Assembly (NCBI GenBank): GCA_030144725.1
Contig: JASKMD010000031.1
Span: 2,265,775-2,329,774 of the forward strand
DNA length: 64,000 nt
Source of the DNA: Haematococcus lacustris
Lineage: Eukaryota; Chlorophyta; Chlorophyceae; Chlamydomonadales; Haematococcaceae
Reading direction: 5' to 3'
Shown: in pieces, positions 31,851 to 42,222 of the stretch
Position numbering within the stretch: position 1 is the first letter of the stretch
How the letters are laid out: each line of letters opens with the position of its first letter
Notes under the pieces: model-generated
Seen by the model: only the letters and a program-made list of their open reading frames with translations
Database searches by the model: none
What the model was told of the DNA's origin: nothing
Program-made: the position numbers and the translations under genes

Positions 31851-32725
31851 AGGACCCTGCGCAGGGTCCTAGCGTCACCATGGTCGTAGGACCCTGCGCA
31901 GGGTCCTGGCGACCCTGCGCAGGGTCCTACTGACCCTATAAGTCAGGAGTTTTCCAGGTTTTGTTCTGACCCTGTGTGCCAGGACCTTGTCAGGCTTCCC
32001 GCAGACCCTTTGCTAGGTCCTGTCGTTTCTGTTTGGTATCCTCCCGACTCTGTGTGCCAGGACCCTGCGCAGGGTCCTACGACCATGGTGACGCTAGGAC
32101 CCTGCGCAGGGTCCTACAGACCCTGCGCAGGGTCCTGGAAACCTTGCGCAGGGTCCTGCTGACCCTGTGTGCCAGGACCCTGCGCAGGGTCCTACGACCA
32201 TGGTTAGAATTAAAATTAAATATTAGAACAAATATTTTGTAGTTTGTTTTTAATATTACATGTATTTAATATTTAAAAGGCGCTAGGACCCTGCGCAGGG
32301 TCCTACAGACCCTGCGCAGGGTCCTGGTGACCCTGCGCAGGGTCCTGGTGACCCTGTGTGCCAGGACCCTGCGCAGGGTCCTACGACCATGGTGACGCTG
32401 GGACCCTGCGCAGGGTCCTACAGACCCTGCGCAGGGTCCTGAAAACCCTGCGCAGGGTCCTGAAAACCCTGTGTGCCAGGACCCTGCGCAGGGTCCTACG
32501 ACCATGGTTAGAATTAAAATTAAATATTAGAACAACTATTTTGTAGCTTATTTTTAACATTACATGTATTTAATATTTAAAAGGCGCTAGGACCCTGCGC
32601 AGGGTCCTGCCGACCCTGTGCAGGGTCCTGGTGACCCTGTGCAGGGTCCTGGCGCTCTGGCCTTCTGCAGGGTCCTACTGACCCTTTGTAGGGTCCTACT
32701 GACCCTGTGAAGGGTCCTGCTGACT
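31851..32725. repeat. AGGACCCTGCGCAGGGTCCT palindrome array with AT-rich spacers
   Basis: Many copies of the perfect 20-bp palindrome AGGACCCTGCGCAGGGTCCT and half-sites. Two nearly identical AT-rich spacers (TTAGAATTAAAATTAAATAT..., at 32205 and 32507) give a higher-order period near 302 bp. Toward 32600-32725 the unit degenerates to ACCCTGTGCAGGGTCCTG. Plus and minus strands read much the same because the unit is self-complementary. Confidence 0.9.
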
Positions 32726-34181
32726 GGCAGAGGTCGGTGGCATCTGGATGAAAGCCATAATGAAAATTTCAAAAAAATCCTCGCAACATGGCATGCAACC
32801 TCGCAGCCTTCTTGTCACCCAGCCAACTTGCAACGTCCCTGCTCTACAACACGCCTAGCACAAACGCGATGTACGTGCTCTACATTGCGACATCTCGTAC
32901 TGCCGTAAGTCGATGAACAACGCCTAAGGTGCGTCTCTAGCTAGTAGCGACTTCCAATTGCAATGAGTCAGCTCCACGCATTCAGAGCCTCGTAACTCAG
33001 CTCGCAGCCAGGCCCGAAACTATGCTCGCTTCCAGTCACATCGCACCTAGCTAGCTAGCTCAGACACGCAACTTAGCCGCAACTTAGCCTAGCCAGCAGT
33101 GCAGCCCCAGCCACTTCCCCTACCATGAGGCAGCCAACCCGGATGCTAGGCGTACAACCATCTACGTCGCTAGCTCAGCCACGCAGTCCAGCTACTTCAC
33201 CAGCATCGCAGCCATCCACACAACCTCGCAATCTCGATATGTTACAGCCACGCAGCAACGCAAAAAGCCAACGTAGCAAGCCTAGCCACGCATCGACACA
33301 CAACGACCGAGCCTCGCCGTCAGCCATGCAAACATCCATGCGAAGTTGTCAAGGTGAGTGGCTATCCCTCTGCAAGTATGTGGCACCGCTTAACATCTGG
33401 CATGCCTTTTGTGCTGCTGCAGGATTAATGGTTTGACCCTTCCCCTTTGCCACCACCACCTCCCAGGCCGTCGTCGCACCTTGCCCCACTCCCTATCCTA
33501 CCTTGAAGCCTGGAGCAACCTCCTCCTCCCCTCCCTCCTTCCCTCCCTCCTTCCCTCCCTCCCTCACGCCCTTTCTCACGCCCTCCCTCACGCCCTCCCC
33601 CCCTCTACATGTCTCTACAGGTGGCTACAGGTTCCCTTACCTTCTTGACCTACCATTCCCCTTCCCTTCCCACTCGCCCTTGACCTCACCCTCACCCTCA
33701 CCCTCACCTTGGCAGGTGAGTAAGCATGCATGTTGTGGTTCGTATTGCCTTGCATTTGGGAGCCTATGCTGGGTTGCATCAGAGAAGCCACCAGCAAGGT
33801 TTGAGCGCTTGTACACCTCTTCGCAACACACAACGAGCTTGGAGCGGTAGCCAGGACTTCCGATGGGTGCACATGCTCTGGTGGTGTCAGCCTACCCAGC
33901 CCAGTTCTGGTCATGCATGTCCTTATTCATCTGCTTGCTGGCTTATGTTTGCTTGCAGTTGTTGACAGCTTGAGTATGACAAGTGTAGCAAGGCTTGGTG
34001 ATTGCAAGCAAGGTGGTAGCGGCGTGACATGGAGGGGGGCATTGAGCATAGCTGTAAGTGGCCAGTCCCTGCACATGAGTTGTCACCAATGCCAAGCCTA
34101 AGTGCAAGGATGCCTCTTGCTGCCGCAGGTCTGATGGTCACACTGCTGCCCCTTGCCCCCTTCTCCCTTCGCCCTTCCCTG
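32726..34181 (+). other. Mostly non-coding stretch with one possible 5' exon at 33125-33351
   Basis: ATG 33125 opens a Ser/Pro/Gln-rich frame (MRQPTRMLGVQPSTSLAQ...) ending at a good donor, TCAAG|GTGAGT. A phase-compatible acceptor at about 33468 (CTCCCAG|GCC) would add GRRRTLPHSLSYLEAW before (CCCTCCTT)n repeats. No function is recognised and the exon call is weak. The rest holds only short frames and a C/T-rich tract near 33530-33720. Confidence 0.25.
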
Positions 34182-34333
34182 CACTCGCGCCGATTAAGGC
34201 CGGAAGTCGCCTACGTCATTTCTTCTCGGGAGGCATACTGCAGATAGCCCCAGGAAAGGCCGACTCATCGCCGTTGTATTCATTGAAAAAGTCAAAGTTG
34301 CTGCGATGTTATAACCATTTGAAAAGTTACCTA

Positions 34334-35070
34334 ACCCTGTACAGGGTCCTACCGACCCTGTACAGGGTCCTAGGCCACAGGGTTCTGCCGCACGGCTACA
34401 GGGTCCTGCGACATTTGTCTACAGGGTTCTGCCGCACGCCTACAGGGTCCTGCGACATTTAGCTACAGGGTTCTGCCGCACGCCTACAGGGTCCCGCGAC
34501 ACATTCTCACAGGGTTCTGCCGCACGGCTACAGGGTTTTGCGACACGTTCTCACAGGGTTTTGCCGCACGGCTACAGGGTTTTGCGACACGTTCTCACAG
34601 GGTTTTGCCGCACGGCTACAGGGTTTTGCGACATGTTCTCACAGGGTTTTGCCGCACGGCTACAGGGTCCTGCGACACTTTCTCACAGGGTTCTGCCGCA
34701 CGGCTACAGGGTTTTGCGACACTTTCTCACAGGGTTTTGCCGCACGGCTACAGGGTCCTACGACACTTTCTCACAGGGTTCTGCCGCACGGCTACAGGGT
34801 TTTGCGACACGTTCTCACAGGGTTTTGCCGCACGGCTACAGGGTCCTACGACACTTTCTCACAGGGTTCTGCCGCACGGCTACAGGGTTTTGCGACACGT
34901 TCTCACAGGGTTTTGCCGCACGGCTACAGGGTTTTGCGACACGTTCTCACAGGGTTCTGCCGCACGGCTACAGGGTCCTGCGACACTTTCTCACAGGGTC
35001 CTGCCGCACGGCTACAGGTTCCTACGACACACGTTCACAGGGTCCTGCCACACGCCTACAAGGTCCTGCC
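34334..35070. repeat. 44-bp tandem array (CACAGGGTTYTGCCGCACGGC...)
   Basis: Unit CACAGGGTTTTGCCGCACGG then CTACAGGGTTTTGCGACACGTTCT, period 44 bp, with TTTT/TCCT and CGTT/CTTT variants. It starts with two palindromes ACCCTGTACAGGGTCCT. Open frames in all three plus frames come from the array. Confidence 0.92.
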
Positions 35071-35319
35071 ACAACGTATGCAACGACGCCCGAACACCTC
35101 GCAACACCACAACAAACGGCATGTATTGCTGGTGCTAAGCACATGCATTGATGGAAGGTGACAACACCACACAACAACACCACACAACATCACTACAACA
35201 ACAACACAACGACTCATGCATTGCTCACCACCTATGCCATGTGCACAACCACAAGGACTGGCTGCACCTCATTGCTATGGGCTAACACCTCATCACGGGA
35301 CTGCTAAGCACTGTGGTGA

Positions 35320-35731
35320 GTTGCCAGGACCCTGTGGTGTGGTGCCAGGACCCTGTTGGCCAGAACCCTGTGGTGAGGTGCCAGGACCCTGTGGTGTGGT
35401 GCCAGGACCCTGTGGTGTGGTGCCAGGACCCTGTAAGCCAGGACCCTGTGGTGTGGTGCCAGGACCCTGTGAGCCAGAACCCTGTGGTGTGGTACCAGGA
35501 CCCTGTGTAGAAAGACACTCATCGTAGGACCCTGTACAGGGTCCAGGCACACACGGTCAAAAGCACCCAAACGGGGTCAACAGGACCAACAACAAGCTAT
35601 GTAGTAATCCTAACAGGGTTCTATGACATAGGGATGCAAAGAATGATTATAATATCAACACTCATAGGGTACACAGGACCCTGTACAGGGTCCTACGACC
35701 ATGATGACGCTAGGAACCTGTACAGGGTCCT
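35320..35731. repeat. GCCAGGACCCTGTGGTGTGGT array and ACCCTGTACAGGGT palindromes (inverted orientation)
   Basis: About 21-bp units of GCCAGGACCCTGTGGTGTGGT, the reverse complement of the 44.8-45.4-kb array, followed by AGGACCCTGTACAGGGTCC-type palindromes. The segment 35510-35731 corresponds, inverted, to 44622-44840, so it is another copy of the element interrupted by the Ty3 insertion. Confidence 0.85.
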
Positions 35732-36046
35732 AGGACACGGGCCATAGCTCATCACTGGCTGGGACTTTTTGCATGCCACCTACTAGGTTGGGCAGCTATA
35801 ACCACCCTTTACAACCTCTCATACTCACATTTCATGAAAAGTCACTTTGGTCACACGGTGCCAACTCCCTTAGCCAAAATCAGGGTCACGGCCCCACACC
35901 TGGCCCAGCAACTCGACACCGAGTGAGAATTACACTTTGGCCCAAGAGAGTCTTGTCACCCTCTAGGTCACAGCAACCCACATACCAAGTTTCAGATCTC
36001 AACTCTCAAGTTTTACAAGCCAGCCAGGCCTTAATTTGCACGAGTG
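35732..36046 (-). repeat. CACTCG terminal repeat unit, copy b (inverted)
   Basis: The reverse complement begins CACTCGTGCAAATTAAGGCC at 36046 and runs to GTGTCCTAGG at about 35732, about 95% like copy a by eye. It sits in the middle of the large palindrome. Confidence 0.8.
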
Positions 36047-36154
36047 TGCCCAATCCCACCACCACCACATCCGAGTCTGCCACCTACCTCCCCTCCTCCC
36101 CTCCCCTCTCCTCTCCCCCACCCCATGGTACCCAGCAGCCCTTGGCGTAGCAGC

Positions 36155-36318
36155 ATGGAGTGGGCAGCCTGGAGCGGGCAGCCCGGAGTGGGCAGTCTGG
36201 AGCGGGCAGCCTGGAGCGGGCAGCCTAGAGCGGGCAGCCTGGAGCGGGCAGCCTGGAGCGGGCAGCCTGGAGCCAAGCCTAGCCCAGCCTAGCCTAGCCT
36301 AGCCCAGCCTAGCCTAGA
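36155..36318. repeat. 14-bp (GGAGCGGGCAGCCT)n and AGCCT repeats
   Basis: About eight units of GGAGCGGGCAGCCT with small changes, then (AGCCT/AGCCC)n to about 36318. Confidence 0.85.
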
Positions 36319-36774
36319 TCAGCCTGATTTGGTGCCATGGGGCATAGGCAGCAAGGCAAAGTGCTTAGCAGTCCCGTGATGAGGTGTTAGCCCATAGCAA
36401 GTGCATCCAATCCTTGTGGTTGTGCTCATGGCATAGGTTGTGAGTAAGGCATGAGTCGTTGTGTTGTTGTTGTTGTTGCAGTGGTATTGTGTTGTGGTGT
36501 TGTGTGGTGTTACCATCTTGCATCAATGCATGTGCTTAGCATCAGCAATGCATGCCGTTTGTAGTGGTGTTGCATACATTGTAAGGTTGTACCATAAGAC
36601 ATGACATGGCAGGTTTGCGCGTGCAAGGTGAATGTCATGATGGCTTAGATGACATGCACGTGAGCAACAAGAGGGAGTTGTAGTAGCAAGTCATGTTGTA
36701 GTAGCAAGTACAAGAATCATGCCTTGTAGACCCTGTAGACTGGTCAGCAAGACCCTGTATAATGATCAGCAGGA

Positions 36775-37272
36775 CCCTGTAAAAACTGCCATCAGAACCC
36801 CGCACAGGGTCACCAGGACCCTGCGCAGGGTCACCAGGACCCTGCAAATGGTGAGCAGGACCCTGTAATAACTGCCATCAGAACCCTGCACAGGGTCGCC
36901 AGGACCCTGCGCCGGGTCACCAGGACCCTGCGCCGGGTCACCAGGACCCTGCGCAGGGTCACCAGGACCCTGCAAATGGTCAGCAGGACCCTGTAAAAAC
37001 TGCCATCAGGACCCTGCGCCGGGTCACCAGGACCCTGCGCCGGGTCACCAGGACCCTACGCAGGGTCACCAGGACCCTGCAAATGGTCAGCAGGACCCTG
37101 TAAAAACTGCCATCAGGACCCTGCGCCGGGTCACCAGGACCCTGCGCCGGGTCACCAGGACCCTGCGCAGGGTCGCTAGGACCCTGCAAATGGTCGTCAG
37201 GACCCTGCAAATGGCCGATGCGCTAGGACCCTGCGCAGGGTCGGCAGGACCCTGCGCAGGGTTTTTTCGGAT
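36775..37272. repeat. CAGGACCCTGCGCAGGGTCAC array
   Basis: 21-bp units CAGGACCCTGCGCMGGGTCAC broken by higher-order segments GCAAATGGTCAGCAGGACCC and TGTAAAAACTGCCATCAG, repeating about every 105-140 bp. It forms the right-arm counterpart of the 44-bp array within the large palindrome. Confidence 0.9.
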
Positions 37273-37424
37273 TTCAAATGGTAATAACATCGCACGAACT
37301 TTGAGTTTTTCAATGACAACAACGGCGTTGAGTCGGCCTTTCCTGGGGCTATCTGCGGTATGCCTCCCGGGAGAAATGGTTCTGGTGACTTCCGGCCTTA
37401 ATCGGCGCGAGTGAGATGGCATCT

Positions 37425-37655
37425 TAACCATCTGTACAGATGCTTTGGTATATCTGTACAGATAGGACTCGTCTTAACTGTACAGATAACAGCCTTATAC
37501 ATCTGTACAGATTCTTACTTCACTATCTGTACAGATACCTTATGCTACTATCTGTACAGATAACCCAAGTCCTATCAGATATACCAAGGCATCTGTACAG
37601 ATAGTGAAGATGCCATCTGTACAGCTGCCTGAGGCTGCTATCTGTACAGATGCAC
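37425..37655. repeat. ATCTGTACAGAT palindrome cluster (nine copies)
   Basis: Nine copies of the 12-bp palindrome ATCTGTACAGAT or one-base variants are spaced by 8-30 bp of unrelated sequence. Part of the cluster is itself inverted (GCTTTGGTATATCTG... against ...AGATATACCAAGGC). The core CTGTACAG is shared with the ACCCTGTACAGGGT palindromes. Confidence 0.9.
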
Positions 37656-37670
37656 CACCCGACGCCACTA

Positions 37671-37985
37671 TGTCGGTCCACGCTTTGAGATTCACACCAA
37701 CAGCCACCATAGCACAGCACAGCACGGCACAGTTCACGACCACGCCACGACCACGATACCCGTCGGTAAACATGAGCAGCGACATGTCATGCGAAAACAG
37801 CGCTACATCTCCATACAGGCCCCTGTTACCGGACATACAGAATGAGCCAACATTGCCAGAGGAGCTGAACTCGCGTGTAGCGCGCGAGGCTTACGAAAGG
37901 AACAAGCACATAATGTGGAGGCCGGGACAACATTGCCGAACATTGTTGCACTTGATCAAGAGCGGCGAATGGGATTGGGCTATGA
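37671..37985 (+). CDS. Possible truncated exon of an unknown gene
   Basis: The frame from ATG 37671 (or ATG 37772) reads MSSDMSCENSATSPYRPLLP and then a non-repetitive, charged stretch ending LLHLIKSGEWDWAM, after which the CACTCG repeat (37986) interrupts it. Composition looks protein-like, but no family is recognised and no second exon was found. Confidence 0.3.
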
Positions 37986-38311
37986 CACTCGTGCAAATTA
38001 AGGCCTGGCTGGCTTGAAAAACCTGAGAGTTGAGGTCTGAAACATGGTATGTGGGCTGCTGTGACCTAGAGGATGACAAGACTCTCTTGGGCCAAAGTGT
38101 AATTCTCACTCGGTGTCGAGTTGCTGGGCCAGGTGTGGGGCTGTGACCCCGATTTTGGCTAAGGGAGTTGGCACCGTGTGACCAAAGTGACTTTTCATGA
38201 AATGTGAGTATGAGAAGTTGTAAAGGGTGGTTACAGCTGCCCAACCTAGTAGGTGTCATGCAAAAAGTCCCAGCCTGTGGTGAGCTATGGCCCGTGTCCT
38301 AGGACCCTGTA
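37986..38311 (+). repeat. CACTCG terminal repeat unit, copy c, interrupted by the Ty3 insertion
   Basis: Starts CACTCGTGCAAATTAAGGCC and ends in AGGACCCTGTA, where the Ty3 LTR begins. The rest of the palindrome (CAGGGTCCTAG) and the element resume at 44627. Removing the Ty3 element and one target duplication restores AGGACCCTGTACAGGGTCCT. Confidence 0.88.
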
Positions 38312-38511
38312 TGTTACGTAGCTGGTGTATGGAGGTAGTGCCAACTTAGCGGACAAGGGCGATGTCAGTGCCTTCACAAGGCTGTCCGCCTGGGAGTCGA
38401 ACCCAGCATTTGACACCGGTCATTGGCATTACACTCCGTCACCACTATTACGCAATCGCGTCATCACTTTTCCGAGACGCTTCGCTAGCACTTCGACCGG
38501 CGTTCGTAACA
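38312..38511 (-). repeat. 3' LTR of the Ty3 element
   Basis: 200 bp, TG...CA, 199/200 identical to 44422-44621. Carries the T-arm-like hairpin CTGGG-TTCGACT-CCCAG on the minus strand, with a perfect 5-bp stem. Confidence 0.96.
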
Positions 38512-38523
38512 TTCTCCCCCGCC
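38512..38523 (-). promoter_or_regulatory. Polypurine tract of the Ty3 element
   Basis: On the element strand GCGGGGGAGAA directly precedes the 3' LTR, the expected site for plus-strand priming. Confidence 0.65.
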
Positions 38524-38655
38524 TGGCCGAAGGCCCCAGCTGTCCTCAGCTGCCATCATTGACCTGCCCCGCTCGGGTACTGCGTCGTACCGTCGCTAAC
38601 GCCTTTACGTCGGCGCTTGGTGTCAAACGTCCACAAACACTTTTTATTGTCTTTT

Positions 38656-41600
38656 TCACTTTGGAATGTGTAGGTTCTTGGCAGCAGCATACTCCCTCAC
38701 CATGTCCATGCTACCCTGCAGATTGACTAGGGGTTCCCATGTGTTGCTCTCAAAGGGGTATCCATCCCACTTAACCAGAAACTCCAGTTGTGGTCGATAG
38801 CCGGACGTGAGACGGTGGTCAACCAGCTTCTCCACCTCGTACACGGGCTGGCCGTCTTCCCATCGGTCAGGCGGTGGCGCTACCAGGTTTGGGACCGCAT
38901 CGCCCACGTATGGCTTCACCAGGGACACATGGAACACATTGTGTACACGCCATTGATGGGGTAGCTGGATCTTGACTGCTGCACCTCCCACCATGTGGAG
39001 CACTCGAAAAGGTCCAACGTATCTTGGTTTCAACTTCCGCACTCCCACATCATCAACTTTCTTCCTCATGTTCTCAGTCGATAGCATGATAAGTTGCTCA
39101 GGGTTGTAAGTCACATGCCTTCTCCTGCCATCCTCTCGGGCCTTCATCTTCTGCTGAGCTTCAGCCCAACACTGCTTGGCCTTCTTGATTGCTTGTAAGA
39201 TGCCTTGCACAAAGGAATGAGCCTTGGGCCCCGACCGAGGTAACCCCTCAGAAGCTGGCGTCAACGGGTGCTCTCCATAGTTCAAGAAGAAGGGAGTATT
39301 CTGCACCGATTCATGCCATGAGTTGTTGATTGCAAATTCCACCATGTCCAAATGCTCAGACCAGTCAGACTGGGCAGGGCTGATGTAAGCCCTCAACATC
39401 TCTTCCACCACCCTGTTCACTCTCTCGGTTTGCCCATCGGACTCAGGGTGGTAAGCCGTACTCATGGCTATCCGCATGCCCAGCAACCGGCAGATCTCTC
39501 GCCAGTTCTCACTGTTAAAGATGGCTTCTCTGTCACTCAACACCGTTGACGGCTTCCCATGCAAACGTATGACATTTTTCTTAAACAGTCTTGCAAACTT
39601 TGCGTTGTCGATTGACTCATGTGTGGGCACTAAGTGCACCATCTTGCTTAGGCGATCTACAAACACCAGGATGGAGTCATACCTCTCTTCACCACTTGTT
39701 GGGAGCTTGACAATCATGTCCATGCTCACATGTTCCCATCTTTTACCAGGGATGGACAGGGGTTGCAGTTTGCCGGCTTTAAGGAGGCAGCTTGGTTTGT
39801 TCCTCTGGCAGGCATCACAATGCCGCACATAGTCCTCCACGTCTTTGTCCCAGCCCGGCCAGTAGAAGTGTCGGGATACCAGCTTCTTGGTCTTTGTGAT
39901 ACCCACATGGCCAGCAAAAGCATCATCATGGCACTTCTCTAGCACCGCTTGCTTAACCAGTGGACTGCGTGGCACCCACACTCTGTCCCTTAGCAACCAC
40001 AGTCCTCGCTCGCTGCGGCTCAGCCTCTCTTGTGCCTTTCCTGATTGAAACAAGGGGTCATGGCTGTAGCCTTCAATTATGAAATCATGCAGCGAGCCAC
40101 CTGGTGCCCGTGCGAGTTCCACTTCTCTCACCAGCTCCGCATCCTCTCTTTCCGCGGGTGTCGCACATGGGCTTCGCCGAGGGAGTGGGACTTCCCCCCC
40201 ACCAGGCCGCACCGCTCCTGCGGTACGCTCAACAGCCGACTGGCCCTCGGCCTGCTGGGCGGAGTCTTGCTCGCGTAGCACTGGTGGCGCATGGGCGATG
40301 GACGGCTGGGTCTGCCGGGCCTGTCTCCTTGTCATGACCAGCACTTGGCCCTCTCCACGCAGCACTACAGCACCTACAGCTTCCTCCTCATCATCGTCCT
40401 TGTTACTTCCCTGCTGCATTTGTTGGACACTGCGGCTGATGGGGTCAGCAATGTTCACAGCCCCAGGCTTGTGTTTGATTTCATACTTGAACCGGGACAT
40501 CAACTCAACCCACCGCGCCACGCGCCTGGATAGGTTAGTCTGAGATGCCAGGTACACAAGAGGGTTGTGATCAGTCACAATGGTCACACCCACAGCCCCA
40601 TCTAGATAGCAGCGCCATTCTTGCAGGGCCCTCACAATGGCCAGGAGCTCCTGCTCGCCTGTTGTGTACCGTGTTTGAGCCGGTGTGAACTTCTTGCTCG
40701 TGTACGCCACCACACGGCCCTCTTGCATGAGCACACCACCAGTGCCTTGGAGGGAGGCGTCAGTCCACACTAAGTACGGCTTGGAAAAGTCAGGCAGAGC
40801 TAGGACAGGGGCTGAGCACAGGGCTGCTTTCAGAGCCTGGAAGGCACCCTTGACTTGAGGGTCCTTAGCAAAGGCTGCCTGCACTCTTGCATCATGTTGT
40901 GCCCCCGTAGGTGCAGCTTGCTTGTCTTGCCTTGTCAGGTCGGTGAGGGGAGCAGCCACAGAGCTGTAGCCACGGATGAAGCGGCGGAAGAAGTTACACA
41001 GACCTAGGAAGGCTTGCAATTCCTTCAGCCCTCGGGGCTGAGGCCACTCAGCCACCACCTTTACTTTAGCAGGGTCCACTGCCACACCGTTCCTGCCCAC
41101 TATGTGGCCCAGGAAAGCCAGCTCAGGTCTGTTGAACTCACACTTGCTCAGCTTTGCAAACAGCTTGTGGGCTCTCATCAACTCCAGGACCTGCCTCAAA
41201 TGCTGCACATGCTCCTCAGGGGTATTGCTCATCACCAAAATGTCATCTAGGTAGACAAGGACGGAACCAGCCTTAATCATGGGCTCAAAGATCCTGTTCA
41301 TGGTTTTCTGAAACGTTGCTGGGGCATTACACAGCCCAAAACACAGGACCTTATATTGAAACTGGCCCATGGGCGTGAGGAAAGCTGTCTTTGGGACGTC
41401 TTCGGGGGTGATCCTGATCTGGTGATACCCAGACTGCAGGTCAAGAGAACTGAACACCTTCTTCCCCCGGACTTGGTCAAGCAAATCATCAATACGAGGC
41501 AGTGGGTATCGGTCGCGCACCGTGCGCTTGTTTAACGCCCTGTAGTCAATGCACATCCTCAGGGACCCATCCTTCTTCTGCACAAAGAGCACTGGGGCCC

Positions 41601-42222
41601 CCCAGGGCGAAGCGCTTGGCTCTATCCAGCCCTTCTCCAGCAGCGCCGATACCTGCTTTTTCATTTCCTCAATCTCACGTTGACTTAAACGGTACATGCG
41701 TGCCCATTGTGGCAGCGTACCCGCTTCCAGTGGAATGGTGTGCCCTACACCTCGTTCAGGCGGTAGACCAGCGGGGATATCAGCAAAGACGTCATTGTAA
41801 GTTTTGACCATTTCTGCCACCGTGTTCTCGGGCACCAGCCCCGTTGATGCTAGGCTCAGCTTTATGTGTTGTTCACTACCGGTTACGCACGATGTATGTG
41901 GCGACACCGACCCTTCCTCTCTTTGCACCATCAGCAGCCAACTAGGGCAACCATGCCGCACAGCTCGCGCTGCCTGAGGGGCGCTCATCAGCTCTGGTGC
42001 CATGCGCAGCTCTGTTAGCTGTGCAAGCATCTTGCCATTTGCATGTCTCGGCCGCTTGGCATACAGGGTGTGTGCCTTGCCATCAGGCGTAGTAACATGG
42101 CAGCTTTGCTCCCGTACCAGCAGCTTGGCATCATACATCGTTTGCCATGGCTTGCCTAGCACGACGTCAATCTGCCCCAGCATACCAGGCACAACCTTAA
42201 GCACGGCCGTCCTTGCATGCAC
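38656..42222 (-). CDS. pol: Ty3 Pol: reverse transcriptase, RNase H, integrase, chromodomain
   Basis: Open for 1188 codons, stop TGA at 38656. The listed first codon is GTG at 42222 and unlikely to be a true start; this part is probably made as a fusion with Gag-protease. In order: linker (VVPGMLGQIDVVLGKPW); RT with YPLPRIDDLLDQV, FSSLDLQSGYHQIRI and YLDD (41242-41253); RNase H starting LVWTDASLQGTGG; an H-H-C-C integrase zinc site (GHVGITKTKKL...CDACQRNK); the integrase core (VSMDMIVKLP, LSDREAIF, YHPESDGQTERVNR); and a C-terminal chromodomain (YEVEKLVDHR..., LVKWDGYPFESNTWEPL). RT-RH-IN order plus chromodomain defines a chromovirus. Confidence 0.95.
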   Translation of the reverse strand: MHARTAVLKVVPGMLGQIDVVLGKPWQTMYDAKLLVREQSCHVTTPDGKAHTLYAKRPRHANGKMLAQLTELRMAPELMSAPQAARAVRHGCPSWLLMVQREEGSVSPHTSCVTGSEQHIKLSLASTGLVPENTVAEMVKTYNDVFADIPAGLPPERGVGHTIPLEAGTLPQWARMYRLSQREIEEMKKQVSALLEKGWIEPSASPWGAPVLFVQKKDGSLRMCIDYRALNKRTVRDRYPLPRIDDLLDQVRGKKVFSSLDLQSGYHQIRITPEDVPKTAFLTPMGQFQYKVLCFGLCNAPATFQKTMNRIFEPMIKAGSVLVYLDDILVMSNTPEEHVQHLRQVLELMRAHKLFAKLSKCEFNRPELAFLGHIVGRNGVAVDPAKVKVVAEWPQPRGLKELQAFLGLCNFFRRFIRGYSSVAAPLTDLTRQDKQAAPTGAQHDARVQAAFAKDPQVKGAFQALKAALCSAPVLALPDFSKPYLVWTDASLQGTGGVLMQEGRVVAYTSKKFTPAQTRYTTGEQELLAIVRALQEWRCYLDGAVGVTIVTDHNPLVYLASQTNLSRRVARWVELMSRFKYEIKHKPGAVNIADPISRSVQQMQQGSNKDDDEEEAVGAVVLRGEGQVLVMTRRQARQTQPSIAHAPPVLREQDSAQQAEGQSAVERTAGAVRPGGGEVPLPRRSPCATPAEREDAELVREVELARAPGGSLHDFIIEGYSHDPLFQSGKAQERLSRSERGLWLLRDRVWVPRSPLVKQAVLEKCHDDAFAGHVGITKTKKLVSRHFYWPGWDKDVEDYVRHCDACQRNKPSCLLKAGKLQPLSIPGKRWEHVSMDMIVKLPTSGEERYDSILVFVDRLSKMVHLVPTHESIDNAKFARLFKKNVIRLHGKPSTVLSDREAIFNSENWREICRLLGMRIAMSTAYHPESDGQTERVNRVVEEMLRAYISPAQSDWSEHLDMVEFAINNSWHESVQNTPFFLNYGEHPLTPASEGLPRSGPKAHSFVQGILQAIKKAKQCWAEAQQKMKAREDGRRRHVTYNPEQLIMLSTENMRKKVDDVGVRKLKPRYVGPFRVLHMVGGAAVKIQLPHQWRVHNVFHVSLVKPYVGDAVPNLVAPPPDRWEDGQPVYEVEKLVDHRLTSGYRPQLEFLVKWDGYPFESNTWEPLVNLQGSMDMVREYAAAKNLHIPK

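Larger units (their letters stand above)
34182..37413. mobile_element. Large imperfect palindrome with CACTCG inverted termini (foldback-like element)
   Basis: The ends are inverted copies: CACTCGCGCCGATTAAGGCC plus seven more identical bases at 34182, and the reverse complement ending at 37413. Similarity continues inward for about 150 bp. Beyond the arrays the arms match again (about 35075-35320 against 36345-36590, with shared ACACCTCATCACGGGACTGC). The centre (about 35322-36345) holds an inserted inverted copy of the 315-bp CACTCG unit. No convincing target duplication flanks it, so rearrangement is likely. No transposase frame lies inside. Confidence 0.65.

Noticed and set aside
31851..32725. 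CRISPR-like array of palindromic repeats
   Set aside because: Spacers are short, repeated or absent, the repeats vary, no cas genes occur, and the context is eukaryotic.
34538..35161. Three overlapping frames of about 180-207 codons
   Set aside because: The 44-bp array reads open in all three plus frames; 44 is not a multiple of 3, so each cycles through the same peptides.
31536..36046. Single 4.5-kb transposon bounded by inverted 315-bp CACTCG units
   Set aside because: The ends are good inverted copies, but flanks CAT and TGC do not match and another CACTCG element overlaps its right half, so the pairing is not secure.
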